From Chara braunii (taxonomy: Eukaryota > Streptophyta > Charophyceae > Charales > Characeae), in NCBI GenBank assembly GCA_003427395.1, contig BFEA01000080.1, positions 544,897-571,877 of the forward strand: 26,981 nt of DNA, given 5' to 3'. The position numbers and the translations under genes were made by a program. The first letter of the stretch is position 1, and each line of letters begins with the position of its first letter. Of this stretch, positions 18,513 through 26,981 are shown one piece after another. The notes below the pieces were generated by a model. That model saw only the letters and a program-made list of their open reading frames with translations, was not told where the DNA came from and searched no databases.

Positions 18513-19994
18513 TCAGATGAGCCCACCTCTATCTCTAGGGAGGGACAGTGTATCAAACGCAACTTTGGAGATGAATCCGTCGGCCTCATTAGCTCGCGGT
18601 TTCCAGATGAAGCGGGCCACCGGGCGTCTAACTGCTTCTTTACTCCTGCTGCCAGTTTTTGCACGGCCGTGACAAACCACATATAATGGAAGCAGCGACA
18701 AATTCCATGCAATGCCCCAGAGCGCGAGCCTAGCTGCAGTGCGCTGATGTAGGACTAGGCCCTGAGTTGAGGCCTCTATCTGAATGCTTATCAGAATTCC
18801 TAGGAACTGCTCTTCCTCCCCAACCTCACACACTTTTCATACCCCACTATGCTCTCGGCCTAAACTATGCAGGGAGGGGGTATGTGGAGTTGTTCCAATT
18901 TACGGTTGCCCCCGATAGCACCGAGTATTCGCTGAGGATGGACTTCAGGCCAGCTAGTGATGCCTAAGTGTTCTCAGTCACTGCGAACAGGTCATCTGCC
19001 AAGGCTTTAACCTTGCATTCTTCCCCTGTGTGGAGGTGCAGACTCCTCATATCTGGATGACGGCGGATTCTGTTCAACAGCCCTCCAAGTTGCTGCACAA
19101 AAATGAGAGGGGCGAGAGATAGCCTTGTCGTAATAAGCTGGTGAGAGGGAAGGGTTCCGATATGTGACCATTGATCATGACTGCTGATGTGGAGACTGTA
19201 TACATTGCGCCTGTCCATGCGCAGAAGCCCACTCGAAAGCCCATCCTCCTCAAGGTAGTTCGGATGAAGGTCCAGCCTACCTTGTCGTTGGCCTACTCCA
19301 GGTCCAAGAGAAGCACCGCCATATAAGTTCTCCCCTTGGACTACTTCCAGTGTCTCGATGGCTATTACTATAGTATTGAAGATCAACCCTTGGACTACTT
19401 CCAGTGTCTCGAAGGCTATTACTATAGTATTGAAGATCAACCGGCCTTGGACGAACTTCGCTCTCCACCCGCTCAGGTAGGTACCTTGACAGCCTGCGTG
19501 CCAAGGATTTGGTGAGTGTCTTGTAGGACACATTGAAGGAGAGATTGGGCGCCAGTTCCACACTTCGGCTTTGTCCCTCTTCTTGAAAAGTACAGTAATC
19601 ACTCCATGTGTCATGCCCCTTCCAAGCCGGCCACCCACCAGCACCTCATTGTAAAATCTACCAACAGTGGGCCAAACACCGGCCAGTTTGCATTGTAGAA
19701 CTTTACTGTGAGGTTGTCTATTCCTGGAGATTTACCTTTTGCAATTGACTTGATCGTCTGTGTGACTTCCTCGAGTGTGAGGGGCCTGTCCAGGTCTAAT
19801 CTGACTGAATCCTGCAGCTTTACGGCGGTGTCTTCCCACATGTCTGACATGTTAGAGAGATCTGTGTGCGCATCGTCCAGCGGACATCTTGTGGTGAGGA
19901 AGTCCTTGTAGTACATACTGGCATACTGGAGCATACCTGCTGCTGAGAGCGTCGAGGGGGAGGATGGGTCAAAGGGGTGCCTGAGATCGATCAT
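18513..19994 (-). pseudogene. LINE ORF2, reverse transcriptase domain
   Basis: KGKSPGIDNLTVKFY (19739-19695) is the first RT block. VITVLFKKRDKAEVWNWRPI then matches the fingers, and a frameshifted NVSYKTLTKSLARRL continues it. In another frame MAVLLLDLE (about 19325-19299) carries the first catalytic Asp, with a TAG directly after it, and LLRQGYLSPLSF the next block. ALADDLF (19005-18985) is the catalytic box, with Leu in place of the usual Phe/Tyr-Ala. The thumb follows, with LSGATVNWN, FLGI (18800s) and LPRDRGGLI (to 18513). RT copies element RNA at the nicked target. An 18-codon in-frame duplication sits at 19334-19441. Confidence 0.88.
19334..19441 (-). repeat. 54-bp in-frame tandem duplication in the RT domain
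   Basis: The units 19334-19387 and 19388-19441 differ by very few bases. On the minus strand they encode two successive copies of LIFNTIVIA(F/I)ETLEVVQG, just after FVQGR, the block that precedes the first catalytic Asp. Being a multiple of three it keeps the frame, but 18 extra residues here would probably disturb the fold. Confidence 0.92.
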
Positions 19995-20399
19995 CTAAAG
20001 ATGGGTGCGACATGGTTGCAGTTTCTCGAAAGATTCCTGTGATATTTTGTCATTGATCTCGATACCTTTCACCTTGAAGATGTCGGACCAACATTTATGT
20101 TTCTCCTCCTGCAGATTGTCCCATTCCTAAGCCTACTTTCCCATTCATCAGCCCAAACCATTGCTGAGATTGGGTGGCCTTGCATGAGTTCCTTCGCTTT
20201 TTCCACCCTCTGTTTGCAGTCTGCTTCTTTCGTGTTCCTATTCGCGGCCAGAATCCTTGAACAAACGTCCAGCACACTGGAAATTATGGCAATCCCTCCG
20301 TCCAACAATTCTGCAGTTAAGCTGAAATGCATTCTGGCCTGCTCCCACCTAGCCATATGATCTGATACCCATTTGTTCACGCCTGGGTCTTCCAGTACC

Positions 20400-21170
20400 T
20401 GGCTGTTGAGACGGAAGAAGCCCCTATCTCTCGCCATGTGCATCGTTAGGCGGATGTCAGCCACCACTGGCTTGTGGTCTGACATGGGGTGACATACGTG
20501 GCGGACAGAAGTTACCTGGTCTAACATTTGATCCCCTATCAGAAAATAATCTAGCTTTCTCCTGGTGATTGTCTGCCTGTCCCTGTACAGATGAGAATAC
20601 CACGTGTATCGTGGCTTGTCCGGGTTCAACATGGGGAAGGAGTCAACCACTGCCATCTCCGTACAAAAATTCTGCAAGGACTGAACGACTCTACGGTCCG
20701 CTTGTAATGTGCCAGGTCTCATGGCCTCGTCCAGGGACAGGTTCCAATCTCCAGCTAAGACTATTATCTCCGCCTTTGGGATGTGCAGCATAAGCCGTGA
20801 GAGGAACCGCAAACATTCTCCTACTTCGGACGACACATAGACTGTCATGAATACCCATTCTTCATTTGCTATTTCCACCCTTCATCCACACCCATTTCCC
20901 CCACATATCCCCTTCGGAGTCTACCATGGTCGCTTGGAGGTCCCTATGGAGCAGGATGCACACACCTCCTTTTGTCCCTTGCGCTGGGGCCCACATCTGC
21001 GGACCGTCCCACCACTGTGAGATGTCTCTTCAACTTGGCTTCATTAACTTTGTCTCCTGCAGCATAATACAATTGCCCCTCCACTCGTGAATCCAACTTT
21101 CAGGCGACTCCTTTTTGCCCTTCCATTCATGTCACCGAATCCCTTGACGTTCGAGGTGACGATTCTGACT
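20400..21170 (-). pseudogene. LINE ORF2, apurinic-type endonuclease domain
   Basis: The domain starts near 21166 with RIVTSNVKGFGD, the usual first strand and Asn motif of LINE endonucleases. After a frameshift LQETK (21062-21048) supplies the catalytic Glu motif, and a stop follows within a few codons. GTKGGVCILL comes next, then the intact frame from 20878 with AGDWN (20755-20741), RRKLDYFLI and SDHKPV (20482-20465). These are the conserved Asp/Asn and Ser-Asp-His motifs that would nick target DNA. At least two frameshifts and a stop inactivate it. Confidence 0.85.
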
Positions 21171-24100
21171 GTCCTTCAAACTGAGTTGATCCCGCCTGAG
21201 GTTGGATGCGGAGTGTTGTACTCCTACCGACTGCACTAGTACTTTTCCGTCCTTGAGGTTGCGAGATCGATGCCAATGCGTACTACTTTTGGAGGAGCTG
21301 GTCTGTGAAGTGGAGCGCCACTCCTTTGTCAGTTTGGTTATCAGGAAGTTGGAGTGGAGATCCTCCTCCTTCAGTAGCTTCTCATTCACGTTTAACAGAG
21401 CCAACGTGGTGAGACTAGGCGACATTTTGACGAGTTCCGACTCCTGTGCATTCCTTTCCCGGACCAGATCCATTTGGAACCGGTGCACACCAGATTGCGA
21501 CAGCAGCTCGACACTTTCTTCTGATATGCGCGTGTCCATCAAGGGGAAGTACAATGTCCTATTCCCCTGGACTGTCTCACAGATAATACTTCCCATAGTA
21601 GACTGAAGGATTAAGCGGACCGGGACGCGGGCGCCATACATTTTTCGTTTCTCCTCCAAAATCTTGACAGGTGTGGGGAAGTTCTCTATCGGAGTGGAGG
21701 GGATTAGTGGCTGACCTTCGTCGTCTGTCAGTGTGATGAATAGCGTCCCTCTTGCGGTATGCGAACACAAGAGAGGTGATAGGCACCTTTGCACTGACTC
21801 CGTTTGATTCCTATCTATTGTGTCAACTGTGCGAATTTTTCCCAACGTATCTCCAACACCTTCCTCCCTTCTGCGTCCAGATCCAGCTGAACTTTGTGCT
21901 AATGATGACTCAGATTTAGGAGGGTCAGCGTACTCCTCTCCACGTTCGCTCCCCCAGCGAACCCTAGATTGAGATGTGATAGACGTTTTGGACAATTCTT
22001 CCCTAAGCCTTTCCTTTGTTGCCCGATCTGCCCTTTGATCCGCCTGATGTTCTACTCCGCCTACTCTCGGATTTCTTGTACTGGTATAGGATGCTCGTGG
22101 CGCCACTTCTGAGCGTTCTATATGAGGTGCTTGAACCTTCTTGTCCGGGGAAGTCGGGAAGAGGTGTACCCTGATCTTGCCCTTAATGCATCAGGTGTTT
22201 CCAACCGTAAGTTTCTGAGGGGTACCTTGGTCTTGGGTGATCGATGTGAATCTGTCATGAGACGGGCCTCGCGGCTGTTGGAGAAAACCACCTTCCCCCG
22301 TTAGTGAGAGGTAATTCAGATGGTGATCCACGTGGTCCTGCTAGGAGGGCGTTGATGAATAGTCTAGGCCTGTCCTTTCGAGTGGAGGTTCACCTTTTTG
22401 GGCCAGATTTACTTCTCCCACTGGCTAGTCCCTTCTTGGTAGCCACGAGGGCATGAGGGGCTGGCCCAACCCTCTTGGCCATTCGTCTTGGCATACCGGT
22501 GGTTTCCTTGTACGTTAATACGTTCCTTTCTTGATGTCCCCAACCTCTTGCACCGCTTTCTTGGGGAGCATAACGCAGATCCGCCTGCACTGCTTGGGCA
22601 AACTCCTTGGTCTGTCCAACTGGCCCCTGATTGCCCAGGCCTTGGTGGTGTAAGTTCAGTTCGGGACTGCCCAAGCTTGGCAAGGTTCTTACTATCTGTG
22701 GCCTTGAGAACATTGATGTTTGACCTTGAGGTGTTGGTGTCGCCGACTGTTGTCTTCTTGTCCAACCCTCTTTGTCACGAGAGTTTGCTTGCTAAGAGTC
22801 TTCCTCCTCGCACCCGTTTTAGTAGAAATTTGTGGAACCTAGCTCTATGACCACCTTGTCTTTCACCGCTCATTATCCGTCCCTCTTTGTTTTGCCGACG
22901 AGGACAATTGTCCTCCGTGTGGTAAGACCACCTACATCAACGACACCTGTCTTAGTACGGAGAGACAATCTCTACTTACCAACTCTCCCCCTTAGGCGAT
23001 TGAATTACTAATTCATTGTCAATGTGATGCCTTGATTCAAGAGGCATATCAAACTTTGTGTTCATTAGTTTTGGTCTATGTCTATCATATTTGGGGCTAT
23101 GCATCGCAATAACCTCTATGAATATTCCCCTCACAACACTCGGTAAGCAATAGTAGGCCTCAAGAGGTACCCTCAATGCCATTATCCAAAACTTTGCTTC
23201 TGCTTCCTGAATACGGACATGTAGGACTTGGATAGTCTCGGCTTGAAGTGGACTGAGTAATCCTTCTTCCCCAGATTGATCTTCAACTATTCCTGTTGTT
23301 GTAGCCATTTAGCGATCTCCTTCTCCTTAGCGACATAAGACGCTATGTTGGTTCCCTCGAACTTCACCCGACCTTGTCTGGTGTTCGGGTGGAATAGTCT
23401 TTGAACAGTCCAACCATCTTCGAATGCCCAGATGAGATCCTCCTTGACTAATCTCGCGAGATTCCTGGCTTCTCCTTGAAATACAACTAGGACTTAATGC
23501 TCTTTAATTTCCTCCGCTGATTCATTCACCACAAAATGTTTGCCATGCTCATTTTCCACAAGCTTGCCCAAGTTGTTGTTATCAGGGCAAACGTCCTCAT
23601 CATAGCATATGCCCACTGACTCATGAAGCCTGGAACGGATCTCCTCGACTGATAGTGGATTGTGATGTTGGTTATTCATTGCTTCCTTGCTTCGCCTGGG
23701 ACGAGGCCTCTATATCTTCACGAATTTCCCGGTCTTATCACACATATCCTCTTTTGTGGTTGTGTGAAGATAAACTCTCAAGCTTTTCATCTCAACTGTG
23801 GCACCTTGAGGTCCGGTCTCGTTCAGTGCGGAGAAACCGTGTTGAATCCTGAAAAATTCTAGTTGCCTGTGGTCTCTAATAAATCCAACCGTGTAGAGAG
23901 GAACCAAAGGGGGATTACAAGAGTGGAAGGTAAGGTCGACTGAGCTACAAAAAGCTTTTCGAGGTTAGCCCCCTCTACATTCACAGTCTCCTGCTTTTCG
24001 ATGAACAACTTGGTGCAATGTCTGACATACGAGGGATCGTCGTTAATGTTGCGAAATGATTTATCAATGGAACTCACTCGTGGTGGGGCGGATGTGAAGG

Positions 24101-24183
24101 TAGATACTGCAGGAAAGCTTGGTATTTTGTGCGATGCCTTACACACCTGCCCACTACATGGTTCTATTGCGAGTAGCGTGTAA
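21132..24183 (-). pseudogene. LINE ORF1 (nucleic-acid-binding protein), broken
   Basis: Frames join across several breaks. 23679-23494 ends in TAA, but the same frame continues to about 23287 with GWTVQRLFHPNTRQG and KEKEIAKWL. After a frameshift, 23308-22976 carries AEAKFWIMALRVPLEAYY, reminiscent of the RRM-like DUF4283 part of plant LINE ORF1. That frame goes on past three stops to a CCHC knuckle at 22945-22904 (Cys-x2-Cys-x4-His-x4-Cys, with a TGA between the first two Cys) and ends near 22796. The 324-codon frame 22106-21132 is the best preserved part, charged and without a recognised domain. ORF1 normally coats the element RNA. Its end overlaps the endonuclease start in another frame by about 30 bases. 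Confidence 0.7.
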
Positions 24184-24530
24184 GGTCACGAGTGAGAATT
24201 AGGGGAGCTTGGTGGCGTATAATTGAAGCTGATAAGGTTTCAGTACGCTAACCCTCATTGTTAATCATAAGTAAATCACTCATCTTAGAGCTCGCCCCTG
24301 ACTACCTGTAGGATACTTTTTGATCAATTAATGTGAGTTCCTCGATCGGTTCAATCTTTCCCCAATGCTCGGAGCTTCTAGCCCAACCCTCCACGCCAGA
24401 GCAGATTCTCTCCCGATATATTTATGCAAGAAATCGTGATATTTCCAATGCGGACTGGGCAAAAGCACAATGACTATCGCCCAAACCCATACCAGATCCA
24501 ACTTCAGGTAGTGTCAGGCAATGACCAAGG
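24184..24530. other. Spacer between LINE and nad4 insert
   Basis: No gene, repeat or transposon end was recognised here. If the LINE 5' UTR extends beyond the first ORF1-like frame it would occupy part of this stretch. Confidence 0.4.
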
Positions 24531-24888
24531 TTGTTCGTTTTCATGCTTTTAGCTATTTTATTGATTTTGTTTGAAACGAAAACCACTGATTTACAAATCT
24601 TATTAAGAACATAATTTAGCGAACGACGTCAAATATTGATATGGATTGTTTTTTTTTGCAGTGAAAGTACCTAAGGTACCAGTTCATATTTGGTTACTTG
24701 AAGCTTATGTAGAAGTACCTACAGCTGGATCTGTTATCATAGCATGACTTCTCGTAAAATTGGGAAGTTATGATTTTAAGATTTTCAATACCTATGTTCC
24801 ATAAGCTACTCTTTATTTCACTCCTTTCGTTTATACTCTAAGTGTGATTGCTATAATATATAGTTCTCGTTACGATATAACCTTTAGG
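24531..24888 (+). pseudogene. nad4: Nuclear copy of mitochondrial nad4 (NADH dehydrogenase subunit 4), decayed
   Basis: About 120 codons of nad4 can be read. In the frame from 24534: MLLAILLILFET, TTDLQILL, then a TAA, then [14 protein letters not shown]. After a one-base shift at a run of nine T (24649-24657) the frame from 24658 gives [27 protein letters not shown], a TGA, LLVKLGSYDF, a TAA, ATLYFTPFVYTLSVIAIIYS. This is a membrane core of the mitochondrial proton-pumping NADH dehydrogenase, with close similarity to plant and charophyte proteins. Three stops, the frameshift and replaced conserved residues (Pro to Leu, His to Tyr, Met to Lys) show it is a nonfunctional mitochondrial insert in the nucleus. 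Confidence 0.9.
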
Positions 24889-26400
24889 TAATACCGGTGA
24901 AGTCCACCAATAGAGGTGGATCGTAGAGGATCCGTAGTACTCACAATGTAACTTAATTAAATGAATAAGTTCATGTAATTAATTGGATTGGGGAAGGGAT
25001 CTAAGAAAGTGTCTGATAATAAGGTATACTCGACATCGCTCACCTCCGTGTTCCTTGGAAAAGTCCATCGATCTCAACTAAACGAAGATAAATATTTCTC
25101 TTTCCTCAAGGCATGACTTATTGGAGTGTATCTGGTTTTGCATGGTATACTTAGTGCAAGGGCGCCGTAGCTCTTCTTTTTTTCTATTGTCATCAGTAAA
25201 GAATCACTATGTCGCCTGGAAACAATCTCCATTTTACCTCAGAGTAGTTCCTAGGTAATGACTATGGTTGTAAAGCTCCCTGACTCTCAAGGATCATCCA
25301 TCCTCTTCCGCCAAGTGCATTTCGGGATCCACTTTCTCCCTCCCTCCCACTTGTTGTTGACATCCAGCTACTACTATGGACTACTCGGATGACACGTCAA
25401 CATGGGTTAACCCTACCTCCGACCCGAAGCTATGTCGCACGTTCCCCGACCTTCGTCTTGGTGGCGAATGTGTTGGCCAGGTAGCGCTGTGAGCGCTAAT
25501 TTTTAGCGGCGACAAGGTTACCGAAGCGCTACGTTAGGCCGACCGGTAACGTCGCTTCCCTATTGCTTCAAATGTTTCTCGACCATCTGTTAGACCGATT
25601 GTTATTTCCCTAAAAAGGAACCAACTGCATATATTTTCTCTTTCCTCTGCCTTTCTTCCAAATGAATAACTGTGTTTTTTTATTTCCCTAAGTGTTTGGA
25701 GTGTAGATCTAAGTTTTTTTTAATTTTTTCATATGTTTAGAGTCACGATCTGCAACATAAATGATTTCATTTTTTCAAATCTCTATTTGAGTAGAACCTA
25801 TAATTCTAATTTCATTACCCTTGAATTTTGCTCTTTTAAATGTAAATTTGCTTGCTTTAGCTTTTCTGTAGCATTGTCATATCTCGTTGTTCAAGATCGT
25901 GAATATTTTGAAATATCGTTTTGTGGTTCTATAAATTTGAAGGGTTCTTCCTCTCATAATTATATCCCCTTTCCAATCGGTGCCAAAATACCATCTTGGG
26001 GAACCCATCTCCCATGTTTGTACTTTCCTGAATCTTGACGTGGTCAAACCCTGGAGCTCGCGAACGGTACTGCTTGGGTCGGACGGGGTATACCGAGTAC
26101 CCTGATTCCGGGCCCAGGAGGTCCAACAATTCCCCAGGATTGACTTGTCTTAGCAAATCCATTTTCTTTTCCATTGTCTGAAGGCCCTGAAGCGGTATGG
26201 ATAGTTCCCATAGGGGTTTCCAGGTCCTCAAGGTAGGGGATCACAAGTCAACAATGTGGGAGACACCCCTACACACCCAGGCTTGACTGAAGGCCTATGT
26301 ATTTCTTGCGGTCGAGGCCGCGGGGTCACACTTGGCATGTGGCGGGGATCCCGAATGCCGCCCCTCTAGCTGCGGTTGGGGTGCGGCCGCGACTTCCATG
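24889..26400. other. About 1.5 kb with no recognised gene
   Basis: After the nad4 similarity fades no further organellar coding sequence was recognised, although the insert could continue with noncoding DNA. A perfect inverted repeat TAGCGCT-GTG-AGCGCTA lies at 25482-25498. 25600-25950 is AT-rich with one 101-codon frame (25733-26038) of low-complexity composition. 26280-26400 is GC-rich. Confidence 0.45.
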
Positions 26401-26680
26401 ATTTTTTTTTTTTTAATTTTAAAAAAATAAAATAAAACATAGGATGTTGTAGATCTTTTTAAGATTTTCATTGCGTTTTTTTTTTATTATATCTATATAC
26501 TTTGTCTCCTAGTTGTAAAAATCAAAACTAATTTTCCTGAGTGAAAAGTTGTTTGTTTGTTTTTTTTAAAGAAAAACGATATAAGTTCTTTGTTTTTTTA
26601 TTTCAAACTTTGTAAAGTTTTGGATATGACCATAAGGCAAAAGTTGTTCAATTTATTTTTCTGCATAACAATTGTTTTTT
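26401..26680 (-). repeat. AT-rich dispersed repeat, copy 2 (inverted to 785-870)
   Basis: On the minus strand the sequence from about 26657 reads AAATTGAACAACTTTTGCCT and onward shows gapped similarity to 792-870, including a TATTTTTTTAAAATT block seen at both sites. The copies are in opposite orientation at the two ends of the window. Confidence 0.45.
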
Positions 26681-26689
26681 GGGATAATT

Positions 26690-26905
26690 TGCGACATACC
26701 CTTATAAGTTGGGATGAATGCCAAATTGCCCCTATAAGATGTGGGTAGAGCGGAATACCCCTTCGACACAAAAAATGTTTTGCGAAATGCCCCTGGTGTT
26801 GGTTGGACCTGTTTGCAAAATGTCCTGGTAGTTGCCAACTTTTCCCAAGCCCTATGTATTTTCGCTTTTACCCCTAGTGGCCCAGGTGATCTTTATGTTT
26901 TGCCC
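26690..26905. repeat. Short degenerate repeats of about 20-35 bp
   Basis: Words of the form TTTGCGAMATRCCCCT recur: TTTGCGACATACCC (about 26688), TGCCAAATTGCCCCT (about 26718), GGAATACCCCTTC (about 26751), TTGCGAAATGCCCCTGG (about 26779) and TTGCAAAATGTCCTGG (about 26812). Such phrases recur in plant intergenic DNA as remnants of old satellites or transposons. Not coding. Confidence 0.6.

Positions 26906-26910
<5 letters not shown>

Positions 26911-26981
<71 letters not shown>
26911..26981. repeat. (TG)n microsatellite at the right edge
   Basis: GT dinucleotides with a single GTAT interruption near 26937 run to the last base, mirroring the left edge of the window. Confidence 0.97.

Larger units (their letters stand above)
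17300..24183 (-). mobile_element. Nearly full-length degenerate plant L1-type LINE
   Basis: On the minus strand the parts occur in canonical order: ORF1 with a CCHC knuckle (24183-21132), endonuclease (about 21166-20400), reverse transcriptase (about 19994-18513) and a C-terminal region with a zf-RVT-like motif (about 18512-17315). It is about 6.9 kb, a normal length for a plant LINE. Stop codons and frameshifts break every module, so it cannot be autonomous. The 5' end is set where the first ORF1-like frame opens, and the 3' end is uncertain (possibly at the (TAA)n near 16427). No target duplication was identified. Confidence 0.85.

Noticed and set aside
24640-24665. T run plus GCAG as a splice acceptor
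   Set aside because: The T run and following GCA GTG codons are explained by the nad4 similarity on both sides.
26030-26240. tRNA-like B-box word near the start of a GC-rich stretch (minus strand)
   Set aside because: No convincing A box at the right distance.

Overview
The window looks like nuclear DNA of a green-lineage eukaryote (streptophyte). Three things point there: an uninterrupted ubiquitin-ribosomal protein S27a fusion gene with the plant/algal Ala57 in its ubiquitin; degenerate LINEs with the plant L1-type layout (ORF1 with a CCHC knuckle, then endonuclease, reverse transcriptase and a zf-RVT-like C-terminus); and a decayed insert of mitochondrial nad4 that reads like land-plant or charophyte nad4. 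The heavy repeat load and the many homopolymers and microsatellites would suit a large genome such as that of a charophycean alga or non-seed plant, but I cannot name the species.

Layout. 1-54 is a (TG)n run. 581-791 is an A-tailed repeat broken by a sequencing-adapter junction (707-744), so the join there is artificial. 897-938 and 1140-1243 are SINE-like pieces. 1413-2251 is a Tourist/PIF-Harbinger-like MITE with a second MITE of the same family inserted in it, each with its own 3-bp target duplication. 2386-4290 holds imperfect direct repeats, a strong hairpin and a three-copy tandem array of about 215-223 bp. 4985-5272 is a minus-strand SINE-like element with two tRNA-like promoter units. 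The only intact gene, ubiquitin-S27a, is at 5583-6053 with a TATA-like element at 5430. Downstream lie about 1.5 kb of pyrimidine-biased DNA (6455-7990) and a degenerate satellite (8400-8900).

8900-11490 has no recognisable gene. 11495-12790 is a plus-strand 3' fragment of a LINE, expanded by several internal tandem duplications. An assembly gap of 501 N (14227-14727) lies between a SINE-like A tail and a 108-bp-period tandem repeat. 15130-16090 holds tandem repeats and a second LINE 3' remnant on the minus strand. About 17300-24183 is a nearly full-length but dead minus-strand LINE, in order from its 5' end: ORF1, endonuclease, reverse transcriptase, zf-RVT-like domain. 24531-24888 is the nad4 insert. 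The rest is AT-rich DNA, a family of short degenerate repeats and a terminal (TG)n.

No operon or multi-gene system is present. The window is one housekeeping gene in a graveyard of transposable elements. The most informative observations are the nested MITEs, the hidden mitochondrial insert, the repeated short tandem duplications inside LINE copies, the two unusual ubiquitin residues and the adapter artefact.
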